64,000 nucleotides of DNA from Isoetes taiwanensis (lineage: Eukaryota > Streptophyta > Lycopodiopsida > Isoetales > Isoetaceae), in NCBI GenBank assembly GCA_021234155.1, contig JAJEKV010000013.1, positions 13,619,877 to 13,683,876 on the forward strand, given 5' to 3'. Below the pieces are notes generated by a model. That model saw only the letters and a program-made list of their open reading frames with translations. It had not been told where the DNA came from and made no database searches. The translations under genes and the position numbers were made by a program. Positions 12,114 to 21,321 of this stretch are shown here, in pieces (within the stretch, counting starts at the first letter, position 1; every line of letters starts with the position of its first letter).

Positions 12114-12114
12114 G

Positions 12115-12127
12115 TGGTATCAGAGCA
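12115..12127 (+). other. Primer-binding site, initiator-Met tRNA
   Basis: TGGTATCAGAGCA follows the LTR end by one base and is the standard plant initiator-Met primer-binding site used by chromoviruses and Copia elements. Confidence 0.95.
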
Positions 12128-12314
12128 ATGTTCTTGGAGACCAAGAGCAAAGCACTGACCATGTTCCCAGTAGTACTAACTTGATAGGATCCTCAAGCCT
12201 CGAAAAGTGGGAAAATTTTTCTCACCTTTGTAGTTATGCTAAGCTAGTAACAATTAAGTGAATTGGAATTTAACAAGATTAAAAAGAACGAGCCAAAATT
12301 TTCCAAGTGAGGTG

Positions 12315-12571
12315 GTCTCACAGCTCGCGCCTGGTCGCAAAACTAACTTTTTGTTTTGAAGCGAGGCGCAAGCTATGAGACATCGAGTCAAGAACACCAA
12401 AACATGATGAATTTGAGAAAAATAATATGGTAAGGCTAATTCTAAGGTAGGAATTAGTTAGAATAGCATGTTTTAATTACCTAAAAACCCTAGAAATGTA
12501 TGAGATCTCATTTCGCTACCGGGTCGTAAAACTAAACATTAGTATTGGAACGAGGCTAAGCCGCGGAGACC
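12315..12571 (+). promoter_or_regulatory. Hairpin pair upstream of the H3-like gene
   Basis: Hairpin 1 (12315-12381) has arms GTCTCACAGCTCGCGCC and GGCGCAAGCTATGAGAC around a loop of about 30 bases. Hairpin 2 (about 12504-12571) is a weaker relative with GATCTCATTTCGC and a GAGGCTAAGCCGCGGAGAC arm. Both share the loop context TCG(C/T)AAAAC. Related hairpins occur again before the next promoter, at 14181-14445. They lie 100-360 bp upstream of a TATA box. The function is unknown; transcription factor binding or small-RNA production are possibilities. Confidence 0.7.
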
Positions 12572-12672
12572 AATGGGTAGAAAAAGTCTGAAATAAGTAT
12601 AAGTTTTAGATAAATTGGTGCCTTAGCATGTTAAACAGAGCAACTTGAGTTTTGACCTAAAATTCCCCAAGC

Positions 12673-12680
12673 TATAAATA
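12673..12680 (+). promoter_or_regulatory. TATA box of the H3-like gene
   Basis: TATAAATA, in the context GCTATAAATAGATG, lies 103 bp upstream of the ATG at 12783. It is separate from the LTR promoter 550 bp away and suggests that the histone-like gene has its own transcript. Confidence 0.65.
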
Positions 12681-12782
12681 GATGTAGAACCCCCTCATTT
12701 TTTTCGTCCAAGCCCTAGAAATCCGCTCTTCCCAACTTAGGCGATCTTTCGGCGCTTTTATCCGATTGACGATCCGTAAAAC

Positions 12783-14033
12783 ATGGCCCGAACCAAACAG
12801 ACCGCAAGGAAGCGTCGCCCAGGCGAAACCACCAGCGCCACTGAGGCAGAGATCATTCGGAAGATGCTTCGTGAGAGGCTCGCAAGAGGGGGTCGTTCGC
12901 CTTCGGACGAAGAGCAAGACACCTCCGATTTGATCGATGTCTTCAACCAGCAGGTGGACGAGGACGAGGCCACATCACCAAACTCCATGGACGACGAGAC
13001 GAGGGAGGTGTATGAAGAAATAGAGCGGGAGATCCCGCAGAGAACAAGCGCACCATTCGTGACGCACTCCACGGAAATCCTCGAGCAGGATGAGCAAGTG
13101 ACCGGTCTGGAGCCAGCGGAGGTAGCAGACCTTAGAAGATTCATCAGGAAGTACGAGCGCCGGCAGAAGAGAAGGGAAGACAAAAAGAGGAAAAGGAAGG
13201 AGGAGGAACAAAAGGCAGCAGAAGAAAAGAAGAAAGCGAAAGGGAAGTTCGTGGCTGGCATAAGGAGAACAAAGGACTGCCCGCCAAGGAAGAGGCCGAA
13301 CCCCAACATTATTATCAAGGAGCGGCAACCTGACGAACCCCCAAACCCTTCCGACGACTCTTCTGATGAAGACTTCAACCCTAACGCCGCAGGGAGCTCT
13401 TCCAAGCACCCAGCGACGAAAGCGTGAAGTACCCGAGAAAGCCAAGACCGAGCAACCCCACCAAGACCAAGTGCAGAAGCCCCCTGAATACCCGGCATGG
13501 GATAGAAAGAAGCAACCACGACCTGCCCGGGAAGCCTACGGGCCCACGGCTGTGGTGAAGATTTATGAGAGGAAGATGAGAGAGCACGAGGCCTACATGA
13601 AGAAATGGGAGGCCTATAACAAATATTATGAAGAAAACAGAGTTAAGTTCATCGAGGGAGGGCGACCAACGAAGCAGCAAACCTTAAGGCCGCCACCACC
13701 GAAGCCCAAGGTTCCCAAGCCGCCACCCAGGAAGAAAGCGGATAGGAAGGAGGTGGAGAGAAGAGCGTTAAGGGAGATTAGACACTTCCAGCGCAGCTTC
13801 GGTCTCCTAATTCCCCGTGCCCCCTTCGCTCGGTTGGTGCGTGAAGTTATGCAGGCCTATAGAACAGACTTTAGAGTCACCTGGACGAGGCCCGGCAATG
13901 CAAGAGGCTGGTGAGGGAGGCAAAGATAGTGCAACATTTTGAAGATTCAACAAACTGCACTATCCATAAGCTGGTAACCTTAATGCGACAAGACATGAGT
14001 CTTGCGACCCGCATTAAGGGAGAACGCCCTTAG
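12783..14033 (+). CDS. Histone H3 (CENH3-like) variant carried by the chromovirus
   Basis: The ATG at 12783 opens with MARTKQTARK, identical to the first nine residues of mature histone H3, including K4 and K9; position 10 is Arg instead of Ser. A long middle follows: an acidic part, a strongly basic stretch (RRQKRREDKKRKRKEEE), SDDSSDEDFNP, and a proline-lysine linker (PPPPKPKVPKPPPRKK). From about 13765 comes a histone fold: ALREIRHFQ, LLIPRAPFARLVREV, then from 13902 LVREAKIVQHFED, VTLMRQD and RIKGERP with stop TAG at 14031. HFQ, LLIP and VTLMR resemble plant CENH3 more than canonical H3, and the loop-1 to helix-2 stretch seems about two residues longer, a CENH3 trait. The frame is 0, then +1 between about 13366 and 13427, then back to 0 near 13890. 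Both shifts lie near CAG or CTG and may be sequence errors. Total is about 415 codons against 136 for normal H3. It lies upstream of gag with its own TATA box. I know of no family with this arrangement. Confidence 0.85.
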
Positions 14034-14180
14034 AAACTTTTGTTGTAAATAATTAAAAATTTTGTAATATAGAGCAATTTTGTGTACCTTGATGACATAA
14101 ACTTGAGTAATTAGAGCAAATTAATAAGTTTTAGCTTTTATTTCAGTGAAATAGGACATTTGGGAGCCGAGAGACATGAT

Positions 14181-14445
14181 GTCTCACAGCTCGCGCCTCG
14201 TCGCAAAACAAAAAGTTAGGATTGAAGCGAGGCGCAAGCTGTGAGACCTCGCCCATGCTTGACCAAAACAGCTCCAAATTGACCAAATAAGGGGTCGATT
14301 CTGCCTAATTTGATGAGCCCATCACCCTTACACCATTAGTTTACCCAAGTTGGACATCTTTGATTAAAATGGGACTGATGTCTCACATTTCGCCTACTCG
14401 CCAAAACAAAAAGTTAGGATTGAAGCGAGGCAAGTTTCGTGAGAC
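14181..14445 (+). promoter_or_regulatory. Hairpin pair downstream of the H3-like gene
   Basis: Hairpin 3 (14181-14247) has 20-base arms, GTCTCACAGCTCGCGCCTCG and CGAGGCGCAAGCTGTGAGAC, that pair with a single G-T wobble around a 27-base loop. Hairpin 4 (14380-14445) has arms GTCTCACATTTCGCC and GGCAAGTTTCGTGAGAC. Both contain the loop phrase AAAACAAAAAGTTAGGATTG. They sit 150 bp after the histone-like stop and upstream of the next TATA box, so the same hairpin-hairpin-TATA layout occurs twice in the element. Confidence 0.8.
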
Positions 14446-14635
14446 CTCTTACCAATTCTTCACCAGGACTTGTCAAAGTCACCTTCAACCTACTGCATAG
14501 CATCTTTTAGGTAACCTAGCCTTGTTCAAGCATCTCCTATAGTCCTCAAACTCCTATTTTGACCTCAGATAAGTTAGAATTACCCAATCCTAGGAAATTT
14601 CCAAGTCATCCAAAAATTAGGGTTTTCCCCTTTTC

Positions 14636-14643
14636 TATAAATA
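14636..14643 (+). promoter_or_regulatory. TATA box of the second extra ORF
   Basis: TATAAATA in the context TTCTATAAATAGACCC lies about 118 bp upstream of the ATG at 14761. Spacing and sequence mirror the promoter of the H3-like gene, which suggests a duplicated promoter module. Confidence 0.6.
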
Positions 14644-14760
14644 GACCCGTCATTTCTCAGATAGCACCCTACAAATCTGCTCCTGCCCTTCTAGCCGATT
14701 TCCCAACTCCCTGAGGCGCTCTTGCAACCGTTTGTTACCCTCTTCTGCAATTAATCAATG

Positions 14761-16280
14761 GCAACTTCTGATTTCCACGGATGGGTACGCCCGGCGCTCA
14801 TCTTGAGGCCGGCGTCGACCAAATCTTCCGGATCTTCAGGAAGGAGGTAGGCGTCCGAGCAACCTTGCACGCAGCGACCCGGCTTATAGTAGAATCGACC
14901 GAAGTTTCAAGCTAGGGTAGAACCCAGCGCTAGTGCAACTCCCTCCTTGTGTAGGATATTTTGTTCCTAGACAGGTCCACGCGAGGCGGTAAAGATTAGG
15001 CGATGTCCGAACATCGCCAAATACCTCACAAACAAAGCGCACCGCACACCGGAGCCAATGGTCCTAGCGTCCAACAGGACCAAGTACTTCTCTTTCAACA
15101 CTGCCACGGCGGGCAATCTTTCTCACCCACCGTAAGCCGGAGAACATCGTGGGGAAACCTCTATTCCCCCATGGACGTGGATCCATTAGCCAGAAGCAGT
15201 TAGAACAACGGCTCCTCACACAAGACGCAACAGGAGCAGGAAGGAAGGAAGAAGACTCGATGAACAGGAACTGAGGAGGAGGAAGACGATGTTGAGCTCG
15301 ACCAGCCAGAGGAGCAGGCACAAGCAGAGCGGGAGTGGCAAGACTTCGAAGAAGCCGGCAGACTCTCGAAGCGCCACCGGGTTAGGCATCACAAGCCTAG
15401 CCCCCATTATAATCGAAGGTGAGGAGTTTCTACCCTAAGCCGACATTCAAAACCTCCCGGAGTGGTGGAAAGGGAGTACCCCACCTGAAGAGTTGCTGCA
15501 CCAACTCCGAAGAACGGACTTGGACGACTTCATCGTCCGAGGAGAGTCTGACTTTCCCCTCCAAGTAAGGGAAGCCGACACTTACACGGGAGAGTTTACC
15601 TCCGACATCCAAGCCTACAGCAACATCAGGCAGATCATGGAGGCAGACAAGGCTGAGAACAAGCTACCGACGGAGGAAGAGTTCCTTGCTCTCCAGGAAC
15701 AGATGGGGATCCGCTATGCGACCTCAAACATCCTAACGGAAAGCTCATCCGCAGCACCTCCCCGGGATAGGACAGGCGAATTCGACCTCAGGAGGGCTTC
15801 AGCAACAGTCAGAGACTACAGGGAGCTCACCACGGTAGAGGTTGATGATTTGGAAGCGCATTAACCGAAGCTGGATACCGAGTAGCCGAGGACCCATCTC
15901 GCAACGACAGGTCATTACGCTATTACCTGCCATTGCTGATGGATGGAAGAATAGCGGTTATCCACCGCAAGTTCACCCCCAGAGGCGAGGAAGGAGTATC
16001 GCTGCTGATTGCACTCGTGATTCGCCGCATGCACGGCTACTCCCCTTAACACCGAAAGTATGCAATCCCGGTGAAAAGAGCGGTAGCACTCGACGCCTTC
16101 GACTTCTCGCCATACCTTTACAGGCGGGGCAAGATCGCCGCTGACAAAGCAACTTATACCTCCCACCTTGAGAATAGAAGATTTAGCAAGAGCATTACAG
16201 GTGGATCTCCAGCCAATGTCTTAGGAACTTGGGCCATTCAAAGGGGAACAGCCCAAGTGAAAAAAGTTCTTGGAGGATAA
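14761..16280 (+). pseudogene. Unknown extra ORF of the chromovirus, frameshifted
   Basis: An ATG at 14761 (MATSDFHGW) follows a TATA box at the same spacing as the H3-like gene. The frame breaks early. Recognisable coding pieces continue as 15003-15203, an acidic part near 15260-15410 (EEEEDDVELDQPEEQAQAE), 15493-15864 (DLDDFIVRGESDFPLQVREA), about 15919-16045 (RYYLPLLMDGRIAVIHRKF) and 16071-16280 (ALDAFDFSPYLYRRGKIAAD), ending in TAA. The pieces differ from the gag capsid that follows, so this is a separate protein of about 450-500 residues. I recognise no domain. Its place beside a histone-like gene suggests a chromatin or targeting role, but that is only inference. Confidence 0.55.
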
Positions 16281-16674
16281 TCCATCTTACCGCATCAACA
16301 GAAGTGATTAGCGAGAGTTGCAAGTTCTTGTATTAGTGTAAAATAAAATATAAATATAACATTCTCTTGCACTATAAATGTTTTGTTGATATATTTTGTG
16401 TCCCCTCAACCATACCAACAAACATAAATAATGCAAGAAAGCAAGGAAAACTAACCATGTAGATATGAACCACTTGTGTATGCAGCTAGAGGCCTAAGCG
16501 CCAGGAGAACGACAATCAAGGGAACTACTGGAAAAACGAGCCCGCCCGTGCCACGTCCCGCAAGGAACACGCTTGAAGAATTTGGACAAATGACCCCTTA
16601 AGAAGAAATATCGCTAAAATGAGGACGGACTCCTCGAACAGATAAAGGCCTTTGCTAGCCGCACGCCGTGAGCA
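16281..16674. other. Spacer between extra ORF and gag
   Basis: About 390 bp, AT-rich at first (TAAAATATAAATATAAC near 16340, and CACTATAAATG near 16370, which could be a third TATA-like element), then GC-richer toward gag. No ORF is recognised. Confidence 0.45.
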
Positions 16675-17740
16675 GTGTCCGTGGTAACGCCAACCGCCGC
16701 AAGCATCAGCTCCGAGAGAACAAGTAGAGACAAGAAGAGGAGCAAGAGAGGAAGGTCCCCAGCTCGGACTCCTCCGACTCAAAAGCTCGATTCGGACTCG
16801 ATTCGGGAGGAAGAAGAAGAGCGTAACCAAGTCCGAAAGCGCATCGAAAAGGCGAGGAACCACCCGAGGGACGATAAAGGACACAAGAACCCTCGACTAC
16901 CGTAAGAAAGTAGACTCTCGTGATTGGGAAATGTTTGGAAGGCCAGAAGCTCGAGCAATTTCTCAGCGAGAACAGTCGCATGGAAGGTGAGGCTTGGCTT
17001 GACGAGATGAGCGTAATACGCAATGCCTATGGTATGAAGGATAAGGATAAAGGCGGTGGTGGCAACAAATAACCCGGGGGAGCAAAGACGCATTTGGTGG
17101 AAGGGCTATGCCAAGGCTCATGGCTTAAGCAGGATGCTTGCAGGTTCAAGAAGTTTGCTAAAGCCTTCTGCGCCATTACGCTCCAAGAGAGCACAAGTCC
17201 AAGATGATGCAAAGAGTTCTCTTAAAGTTGCCAAAGAAGGCAACAAGTCGTACACGTAAATACACGTAGGAATTTATGAGGCTAAGGTCAGATGTGCCAA
17301 AGTTAGGTGAGAAGCATGCGTGGAAAGCTACATTGAAGGTCCGAATGAGGAGATCAAGAAGTTTGTAAGGGCAATAAACCCTAGAACGGTATGATCGAAG
17401 CGGAGTCCAAGGCAATAAGCTTGCAAGGGACAGGACCCGTGAATAGCGGCGAGGCAACAAAGATACCAAGATAAAGGCAAGGCAAAGCAGGCAGTTTTAG
17501 CCCGAGAACAGCCAGCCTGTGGATCCAGCTAGAGCCCCATATAGTGGCAATCAAGGGAAACGAAATAGGAGAAGAAGCAGGTGTCCTTCAAAGACAAACA
17601 GAAGGGTCAAACTACTCCAAAGCTAAAGGCGATCCTTTCTATTGTGCCATGCCCAAGGAAAAAAGAGACAGAGTGCATAGAAAAGCGGCTTTGCTTCGTG
17701 TGTTTCAACCCCGAAGCCATAGGACGGCAAACCGCCCATA
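16675..17740 (+). pseudogene. Gag of the chromovirus, frameshifted
   Basis: The N-terminal part (16675-16905) is basic and Ser-rich (RDKKRSKRGRSPARTPP) followed by EEEEERNQVRKR. The capsid signature is spread over frames: QKLEQFLSENSRMEGEAW near 16940, KYTQEFMRLRSDVPKLGEKH near 17260, and EEIKKFVRAINPRT near 17350. This is the retrotransposon-gag domain. A partial zinc knuckle (LCFVCFNPE) lies near 17690. At least five frame changes occur. The protein would form the particle around the RNA. Confidence 0.7.
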
Positions 17741-17766
17741 TGTCATGAGTGCGGCGCTAGCAGAAG

Positions 17767-18093
17767 TTGGGAGATTGGGACACTCGTCTCGGCGACGGCG
17801 ACGGCGAGGAGGCCCGCGACTACATTCAGGGTGAGTGTCATATCTTTGCCGCAATAGATACAGAGCAAGCAGAGAGCCAGTATAAAGTAATTTCCACAGT
17901 GGGAAAGGCCAAGGCCAAGTCATTTATAGTCCTAATAGATTCGGGAAGTAGCCATAACTTTGCATCTCCCAGAATGGTTCAAATGTTGAAGTTGAAACCA
18001 TTAAAGTCAAAGCCAAGGCCCGTTGTCTTAGCAAGTGGAGCAAGAAGGCGGTGTAAAAAAGAATCAACTTTGACATCGACTTGCCGGGATTAA
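17767..18093 (+). pseudogene. Aspartic protease of the chromovirus
   Basis: The frame encodes AKSFIVLIDSGSSHNFASPR, the D-S-G active site of a retropepsin followed by the usual S-H-N-F context of plant chromoviruses. The ORF closes after KKESTLTSTCRD and continues in another frame (EVMGIGKHDLIIGMEYL-like, near 18115-18160). Confidence 0.8.
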
Positions 18094-18264
18094 GATCCGG
18101 ATGGGGGGCAGAAGTAATGGGCATTGGCAAGCACGACTTGATAATAGGTATGGAGTACCTTGGACCAGCGAGGGGCCATTATTGATTGTGGAAAGTTTGA
18201 AGGTGACCTTCCCAACACCCGACGGCAAGATCATTGAGATAACAGTAAAGAAGTTGTCCCCATC

Positions 18265-19131
18265 ATGCAGTGTATGTCTTCTAAACGGCTGTTCAAGTGC
18301 ATCAAGAGTGAGCAGGTAGCATACATCTTCAAGCTTGAGATTAGTGAGCCGGAATTGGAAGGAAGCAAAGAAGACAAGATGCTCAGCAAGTTGCCGAGGC
18401 AAATAGCTAAGTTGATCACGGAGTTCCACGATCTCTTTCCAGATGAGATCAAGCAGCTCCTCCTTATAGGGGAGTCGAAAGTCTTGAGATAGCACTCGAA
18501 CCGGGAACAAAACCGACAAGCAAGGCCCCATATAGAATGACAACGCAGGAGTTGCCGAGCTAAAGAAGTGGGGCTTGTAGGAGACGCTCGACCTAGGTTT
18601 CATTAGACCTAGTGTCTCGCCGTTTGGAGCGCCCATTCTTTTTGTCAAGAAGAAGGATGGATCTTTGAGGATGTGCATAGACTATAGACAGTTGAATAAG
18701 CACACCATTAAGAACAAGTATGCGCTTCCAAGATCGACGATTTTGATGGATCGGCTTCAAGGAGCAAAGATCTTCTCCAAAATCGACTTAAGGTCGGGTT
18801 ACCATCAGATACGGATAAAGGAGGAGGATATCCACAAGACCGCCTTCGTGACGCGCAGATGGGCATTATGAGTTCACAAAGTTGATGCCTTTCGCTTATC
18901 AAATGCCCCCCAAGAACGCTCATGAGGCTCATGAACGATATCTTCAGGGAGTTCCTGGACACCTTTGTGATTGTTTTCTTTGATGACATTTTGGTGTATA
19001 GCAGATCCCTTGAAGAGCACGTGCAACACTTGAGAAGGGTGCTAGAGAAGTTGAGGAGGCACCGTTATGTAACGCCAAGTTGTCGGCGCCACTTCGCTGA
19101 ACGCAGAAGGTGGAATACCTTGGTCATGTGA
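18265..19131 (+). pseudogene. Reverse transcriptase of the chromovirus
   Basis: Pieces in order: FHDLFPDEI near 18425, [20 protein letters not shown] (18665), [19 protein letters not shown] with the first catalytic Asp, a frame break at about 18870, then [19 protein letters not shown] (18922), where FFDD holds the two other catalytic aspartates. The order and motifs are those of Ty3/gypsy chromovirus RT. Breaks at about 18490, 18870 and 19040 leave no intact frame. Confidence 0.85.
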
Positions 19132-19957
19132 TCTCGCAAAAGGCATCCTCGACGGACCCCGCCAAGATTGAAGCAGTTGATTGCTGGGCCGGAAGAATGT
19201 GCACGAGGTCAGAAGTTTTCTGGCCTATGTGGTACTACAGAAGTTCGCGGAAGAACTTTGCTAAGATAGCAGCCCCGCTAATGACACTGACGAGGGGGCG
19301 TAGAAGGTGAAAGATTGGGTAGAGCATTGGCACAAGAAAGCCCAAAAGGGATTTGAATTGTTGAAGGAAGCTTTAACAACAGCCCCAGTCTTAACCCTGC
19401 CGGACCCGGAGAAAGATAAGCTTGTAGCAACGGATGCGAGTAAGATAGCTACAGGTGCAGTGCTTATGCAAGAAGAGCGTGTGGTAGCGTATGATTCCAG
19501 GAAGATGAACGACGCCGAGACGCGCTACCCAACGCACGATCAGGAATTGCTTGCAGTTGTCAGGGCGTTAAGAATATGGAGGCACTACCTCTTGGGAAGG
19601 AAGTTCCAATTGGATACCGACCATCAGAGCCTCCAATATGTATTCACGCAACCACACCTCAACTGAGGCCGGAGATGGATGGAGTTCCTCGAGGAATACG
19701 ACTTTGATATAGTCTACAAGCCAGGGAAACTCAATGTGGTAGCAGATGCGCTTTCAAGGCATCCCCTGACAACTAGAGTGCATTGCAACGCAATTTCGAC
19801 GCTCTCCAGCGACTTTGGTAAGAGGATTGAAGAGTCCTTGCCAACGGATGTGGATTTCAGGGAAGTATGGGCAAGCCTCTCTAAGGAGGCTAGAACAGAT
19901 AAAGAGCGGGAGGCCTTCAAGCATTATAAGAAGGAAGGCAACTTTGTTATACCATAA
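19110..19957 (+). pseudogene. RNase H and connection region of the chromovirus
   Basis: The frame 19307-19666 reads FELLKEALTTAPVLTLPDP, LVATDASKIATGAVLMQEE (catalytic Asp), YPTHDQELLAVVRALRIW (catalytic Glu) and LDTDHQSLQYVF (third acidic residue), the usual RNase H motifs. A single stop at 19665 separates it from DFDIVYKPGKLNVVADALSR (19679), the conserved end of the domain with the final Asp. It would degrade the RNA strand during reverse transcription. Confidence 0.88.
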
Positions 19958-19989
19958 GAACAAGTTGTTCAATTCAATCATCGGGTGTA

Positions 19990-21009
19990 AGGAAGTTGAT
20001 CCTCCATGACACGACAACAGCCCAATAGCCTGGCCATGCGGGATTCATGAAAACATATTTCAAAGTGCGCAGCAGCTATTATTGGCCAGGAATGAAGAAG
20101 CAAATAGCTCGCTACATCAAGGAATGTCAGCTATGCCAGCAGACGAAGGCAGAGCAGCTTCGAATTCCAGGGGCATTAGAGCCATTAGCAGTGCCAAACG
20201 CTAAGTGGGAGGTAATCAGCATGGATTTCATCACAGGACTCCCAAGAACAGCGAGAGGCAAGGATGCCTTGATGGTAGTGGTCGACAAGTTGTCAAAGAT
20301 GGCACATTTTGTGCCTTTGGTGACCACAGATACGTTTATGGATACAAAGAAAGCTCTTCACCAAAGAGATCTTCGGGCTTCATGGCATGCCAAGGGAGAT
20401 TATCTCCGGCTGAGATCCGGTTCATGAGTGCCTTTTGGCAAGACCTCTTTGCGACAATTCAGACCAAGCTATCCATGAGCACGGCGTATCATCCTCAGAC
20501 GGATGGCCAGACGGAGCGGACCAACAGGATCTTAGAAGACATGCTACGAAACTATGTCTGGAATAAGCAAAGTATGTGGGAAGAATTTATTCACTTGGTG
20601 GAGTTTGCATACAATAGCACCAAGCAGGAATCGTCCCAAATGTCGCCATTTATGATCAATTATGGCTATCGCTGTTTAACTCCGCATTAATTTGGCACAA
20701 CCCCGTGTCAAAAGTAGAAGTTTCAGCCAGATGTTGGCCGATATGCAGCAGCTCGTGGAAGAGGTTCGAGGGTATCCGCTAGCAGCAAAGAAGCGTTATT
20801 AAAAGAGCATCGCCGATAAGCATCGAACGGTAAGAGAGTTCAAAGTTGGAGATGATGTTTGGCTCAAGATCAAGGTAAAGCAGGCGAAGCTCAGGATTGG
20901 GAATTGCAAGAAGCTTGCTCCAAGGTGGGCTGGACCCTTCAGAATAATCAAGAGAGTAGGTAATCAATCCTACAAGTTGGATTTGCCAAAGACACCTAAA
21001 GATTCATAA
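19990..21009 (+). pseudogene. Integrase of the chromovirus
   Basis: The HHCC zinc finger is partly readable: GHAGFMKTYFKV near 20034, then YIKECQLCQQTKAEQ. The catalytic core has the first Asp in VISMDFITGLPR (20214) and the Glu in YHPQTDGQTERTNRILEDML (20490). The middle Asp region before FMSAFWQ is scrambled by frame changes near 20350-20420. The C-terminal GPY/F module reads LAPRWAGPFRIIKRVGNQSY near 20915. A stop follows at about 21009. The enzyme inserts the cDNA. Confidence 0.85.
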
Positions 21010-21060
21010 GGTCTTCCACGGAGTTTGTTGAAGAAGCATACTCCAAATCCGCACTAAGTC

Positions 21061-21321
21061 TTGGACACTCCAACGTTGTTGGAAATGACGGAGGAGCAGC
21101 TGGAAATAGTTCCAGAAATGATTCTTGATAAAGCTTTCAAGAAGACAAGGAGGTCGGAATTCCTCCAATACTTGGTCAAGTGGAAACACTTGCCAGTGGA
21201 AGACGCGACGTGGGTACTTAAGAAGGATTTAGTAAAGCAGTACCCACAGTTTATGGAGCAATGGGACGGCAAGGTCATCTCCCAAGAAATCGGCTCGTGC
21301 ATGTCGATTTGTGTAGGTTAA
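21061..21321 (+). CDS. Chromodomain at the C-terminus of integrase
   Basis: The frame ends with RRSEFLQYLVKWKHLPVEDA, TWV and LVKQYPQFMEQW. This matches the chromodomain core (Y-L-V-K-W, then E-x-x-T-W), with the third aromatic position partly conserved. Chromodomains of chromoviruses direct integration to heterochromatin by binding modified H3 tails. In this element the potential ligand, an H3 tail with K4 and K9, is also encoded (12783). A stop or frame break near 21056 separates this part from integrase. Confidence 0.8.
   Translation: MDTPTLLEMTEEQLEIVPEMILDKAFKKTRRSEFLQYLVKWKHLPVEDATWVLKKDLVKQYPQFMEQWDGKVISQEIGSCMSICVG

Noticed and set aside
12758-13519. 253-codon minus-strand frame opposite the histone-like gene
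   Set aside because: It is Ser/Leu/Phe-rich shadow of the charged repeats on the plus strand; the plus strand carries the H3 tail and histone-fold signature.
12783-14033. Histone-like sequence as a host H3 retrocopy or a flanking host gene
   Set aside because: It lies between primer-binding site and gag inside matching LTRs, has a long non-H3 middle region, a TATA box and hairpins repeated before the next ORF. A retrocopy of a normal H3 would be 136 codons without these.
13976-14033. Histone mRNA-type 3' stem-loop
   Set aside because: The hairpins at 14181 and beyond are much longer than the animal histone stem-loop, and plant histone mRNAs are polyadenylated.
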